Shown here piece by piece: positions 5,397 to 7,189 of a stretch of DNA of 7,189 nt (position 1 is its first letter; each line of letters begins with the position of its first letter). Origin of the DNA: Acidobacteriaceae bacterium (GTDB taxonomy: Bacteria > Acidobacteriota > Terriglobia > Terriglobales > Acidobacteriaceae); contig PMOF01000144.1 in assembly GCA_003162495.1 (NCBI GenBank), positions 1 through 7,189 of the forward strand, written 5' to 3'. Position numbers and translations under genes: made by a program. The notes below the pieces were generated by a model. That model was not told where the DNA came from and ran no database searches. It was given only the letters and a program-made list of their open reading frames with translations.

Positions 5397-6032
5397 TTGA
5401 TCGCATTCGCCAGCAGCGCGGCCCTCAAGAACGCCACGCAAGACCGCGCCGACGCCGACCTCGCGGACGTCGACCGCGTGCAGGCCGGTGACCTGCAGGC
5501 ATTCGAGGGAATCGTCCGCCGCTGGCAAGGGCCGCTCCTCAATTTGGCCTGGCGCTACTGCCGCGATCGCGGCCGCGCTGAAGAGCTGGCCCAAGAAGCT
5601 TTGATCCGCGCCTGGCGCGGTCTCGCCCAGTGGCGCCGCAAATCCAGCTTCTCCACCTGGCTCTTCGCCCTCGCCGCCAACGTCTTCCGCTCCGATCTCA
5701 AGCGGTTTCCCACCGTCAGCCTACCCCTCGATGCCGCTCCCGCACCCTCCTGTCCCGCATCCCAACACCGTGAACTCGAGGAGAAATCACGGCACGAAGC
5801 GCTGAGGCGCGCCGTCCTCGCTCTGCCTCTCCGCTACCGCGAGCCCGTCGTTCTGTTTTATTTTCATGAGATGGACGTGGCCGCGACGGCGCGCACCATG
5901 GGCCTGCCCGAGGGAACCCTCAAAGCTCGCCTCAGCCGTGCGCGCGATTTGCTGCGACGACGATTCCCGAACCTCGAAACCGAGCACGCGATGTTCGAGC
6001 TCTCTGCTGTCGAAAAAGGAAAAGAGGCCTGA
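5397..6032 (+). CDS. ECF-type RNA polymerase sigma factor
   Basis: This 211-residue sigma-70 family regulator directs RNA polymerase to specific promoters. Region 2 lies at about residues 25-105: it has DVDRVQAGDLQAFEGIVRRW, the core-binding AEELAQEALIRAWRGLAQWR, and the DNA-melting SSFSTWLFALAANVFRSDLKR. A Pro/Ala-rich linker follows (about 106-130). Region 4 (about 131-191) has LPLRYREPVVLFYFHEMDVA and the helix-turn-helix AATARTMGLPEGTLKARLSRARDLLRRRF. There is no region 1.1 or 3, which is the ECF layout. The TTG at 5397 is chosen because of the GAGGAG 8 nt upstream, and because it gives a length near that usual for ECF factors. The longer frame from 5232 would overlap the start of the divergent gene and add ~55 residues without recognisable content. 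The next gene begins 1 nt after the stop, so the two are probably coupled. Which ECF group it belongs to cannot be told by eye. Confidence 0.9.
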   Translation: MIAFASSAALKNATQDRADADLADVDRVQAGDLQAFEGIVRRWQGPLLNLAWRYCRDRGRAEELAQEALIRAWRGLAQWRRKSSFSTWLFALAANVFRSDLKRFPTVSLPLDAAPAPSCPASQHRELEEKSRHEALRRAVLALPLRYREPVVLFYFHEMDVAATARTMGLPEGTLKARLSRARDLLRRRFPNLETEHAMFELSAVEKGKEA

Positions 6033-6033
6033 A

Positions 6034-6444
6034 ATGGACCAGACAAAAACCACCCGGCCCGCCACTGACCAGACCTTGATGGAACAAGTCGGCATCGATC
6101 GCATTCTGGCAACCGAAGAGGCGTTGATCCCCTCGTCAGGTTTTTTGGCCTCGGTCATGGAGCGCGTCCAAGAGGAAGCCGCCGCGCCTCCGCCCATCCC
6201 ATTCCCATGGAGGCGCGCCATCCCCGGCATGGTAGTGGTCACCGGCGTCCTCGGCTGGGGCGCATTCGAATTCGTCCGTCAGGCGATTCCCGTCTTGCGC
6301 GAGCACGCGCTAGCCGCCCCACTGCTCCCCGCCGCTGTCCAACGGCCCCTCGAACAAGCCGCCTGGGTGGTTGTCGCCCTGGCAGCGTCGCTGCTCTCCT
6401 GGCTTCTCCCCACCCGTCTCGCCGGCAGCTCCAACCTGCTTTAG
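6034..6444 (+). CDS. Two-TM protein, candidate anti-sigma factor
   Basis: This 136-residue protein is encoded directly after the sigma gene, with ATG 1 nt beyond its TGA and AAAGAGG (6021-6027) as ribosome site at 6-nt spacing. The N-terminal ~57 residues are soluble and contain IDRILATEEALIPSSGFLAS then VMERVQEEA, followed by a proline-rich APPPIPFPWRR. Membrane segments lie at about 62-80 and 109-126, joined by a ~28-residue loop. A soluble N-terminus in the cytoplasm and a membrane anchor, next to an ECF sigma gene, fit an anti-sigma factor. However, the HxxxCxxC zinc motif of ZAS-type anti-sigma factors is absent and the protein contains no Cys. The role is therefore inferred from gene position. 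The SSGF...VMERV pattern resembles small proteins I associate with acidobacterial sigma operons. An open frame extends upstream to 5866 inside the sigma gene but has no supported start. Confidence 0.75.
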   Translation: MDQTKTTRPATDQTLMEQVGIDRILATEEALIPSSGFLASVMERVQEEAAAPPPIPFPWRRAIPGMVVVTGVLGWGAFEFVRQAIPVLREHALAAPLLPAAVQRPLEQAAWVVVALAASLLSWLLPTRLAGSSNLL

Positions 6445-6482
6445 CATCCAACCAGTCTGGAAGTTCGCTCGAGGCAGCCGCA

Positions 6483-6905
6483 ATGGAAGACCCCTTCAAC
6501 CTGGAACGCTTTGTCAGCGCCCAGGCCCCGGTGTGGTCGCAGGTCCTGACGGAGTTGCGGGCCGGCGCAAAACGCAGCCATTGGATCTGGTTCACCTTTC
6601 CGCAGATGAAAGGACTCGGCCACAGCCCCTCGGCTCTTCACTTCGGCATAGGCTCGCTTGAGGAAGCCGGAGCCTACGCCCGACACCCGCTGCTCGGCTC
6701 GCGCCTTGTCGAATGCACGAACCAAGTCAATCTCGTGGAGGCACGCACCATCAACCAGATCCTAGGCTCCCCCGACGACCTCAAGTTCTGCTCCTCCATG
6801 ACCCTCTTTGCCCGCGCAGCCCCCGATAACTCCGTCTTTAACGTAGCCCTGCAGAAATATTTCAACGGCCAACCCGATCCCCTCACGTTGGAACTGCTGT
6901 GCTAA
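6483..6905 (+). CDS. DUF1810 family protein
   Basis: This 140-residue soluble protein matches the DUF1810 family along its whole length, with the hallmarks FNLERFVSAQ near the N-terminus, the SHWIWFTFPQMKGLGHSPSA block at about 31-50, and YARHPLLGSRLVECT at about 65-79. These are followed by FCSSMTLFARAAPDNSVFNVALQKYFNGQPD. Typical members are about 140-150 residues, so it looks complete. The biochemical role of the family is not established to my knowledge; some databases call it calpastatin, a label with no functional support in bacteria. The start has GAGG at 6471-6474, 8 nt upstream. The gene lies 38 bp after the sigma/anti-sigma pair on the same strand and may be co-transcribed, though a functional link is not evident. 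Its TAA overlaps the convergent trpD stop by 4 bases. A much longer frame beginning at 6207 is not supported upstream of 6483. Confidence 0.88.
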   Translation: MEDPFNLERFVSAQAPVWSQVLTELRAGAKRSHWIWFTFPQMKGLGHSPSALHFGIGSLEEAGAYARHPLLGSRLVECTNQVNLVEARTINQILGSPDDLKFCSSMTLFARAAPDNSVFNVALQKYFNGQPDPLTLELLC

Positions 6906-7189
6906 GGCCGCGAGTGTTTTGCCCCAAACGCCCGCAACTTGGCCAGCGTTGCCGCCGCCTCCCCCGAGTCGATCGCTTCCGCCCCGCGCGTAACGCCTTC
7001 TTTTAAATCGCCCGCTAGCCCCGCCGCCACCAGCGCCGCCGCCGCGTTCAGCAGGACAATCTCCCGTCTCGGCCCCTTGATTCCCGTCACCACGTCGTAA
7101 AGAATCGCCGCATTGGCCTCAGCATCGCCGCCAGTCAGATTCTCAAGCGCCGCGCGCGGCAATCCGGCCATCTCCGGCGTCACCCGCGC
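6902..7189 (-). CDS. trpD: Anthranilate phosphoribosyltransferase (TrpD), 3' part
   Basis: These are the last 95 residues of a protein that continues beyond the right edge; full-length TrpD is about 340 residues. TrpD transfers phosphoribose from PRPP to anthranilate in the second step of tryptophan synthesis, in the cytoplasm. The visible part has the glycosyltransferase-family-3 C-terminal signatures: GLPRAALENLTGGDAEANA, ILYDVVTGIKGPRREIVLLN, AAAALVAAGLAGDLKEGV and AEAIDSGEAAATLAKLRAF. The catalytic PRPP and anthranilate motifs lie outside the window. An internal GTG at 7183 is not a real start, since the frame and homology continue. The gene is convergent with the DUF1810 gene, and their stops overlap by 4 bases. 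Thymidine/pyrimidine phosphorylases share the fold, but the terminal NAAAALVAAG...AIDSG pattern points to TrpD. Confidence 0.92.
   Translation of the reverse strand, partial: ARVTPEMAGLPRAALENLTGGDAEANAAILYDVVTGIKGPRREIVLLNAAAALVAAGLAGDLKEGVTRGAEAIDSGEAAATLAKLRAFGAKHSRP

Noticed and set aside
6239..6725. Minus-strand open frames opposite the two-TM protein and DUF1810 genes
   Set aside because: Shadows of well-supported plus-strand genes; no family resemblance.

Overview
The window looks like ordinary chromosomal DNA from a GC-rich, Gram-negative (diderm) bacterium, most probably an acidobacterium (Terriglobia-like). The diderm call is firm: there is a complete BamA outer-membrane assembly protein with a signal peptide, POTRA repeats and a C-terminal Phe. 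The acidobacterial call is an inference. It rests on the large BamA and on three small membrane proteins (449-721, 4780-5238, 6034-6444) that resemble proteins I associate with that phylum. No tRNA, rRNA, CRISPR array, insertion sequence or phage gene was seen.

Layout from left to right. The 3' part of eutC (ethanolamine ammonia-lyase small subunit) runs off the left edge. It overlaps by 4 bases a small single-pass membrane protein gene (449-721). Converging on these is a long single-gene bamA on the minus strand (829-3699). A 493-bp non-coding region with likely divergent promoters separates bamA from a thioredoxin-type glutathione peroxidase (4193-4720, plus). A membrane protein that may be DUF6249 follows on the minus strand (4780-5238). 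Divergent from it is an ECF-type sigma factor (5397-6032), followed after 1 bp by a small two-TM protein that may be its anti-sigma factor (6034-6444), and then by a DUF1810 protein (6483-6905). The 3' end of trpD (minus) overlaps the DUF1810 stop codon by 4 bases and runs off the right edge.

How the genes may work together. EutC acts in ethanolamine breakdown, BamA in outer-membrane biogenesis, Gpx in peroxide defence and TrpD in tryptophan synthesis; these are unrelated housekeeping or metabolic functions. The one unit that looks regulatory is the sigma factor, its adjacent two-TM partner and the divergently transcribed three-TM protein. The 158-bp region between the divergent starts is rich in inverted repeats, and this is the part most worth a second look. 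I do not see convincing evidence of a wholly new biological system.

Several start codons are best placed downstream of the longest open frame. bamA should start at 3699 rather than 3885, gpx at the ATG at 4193, the membrane protein at 5238, and the sigma factor at a TTG at 5397.
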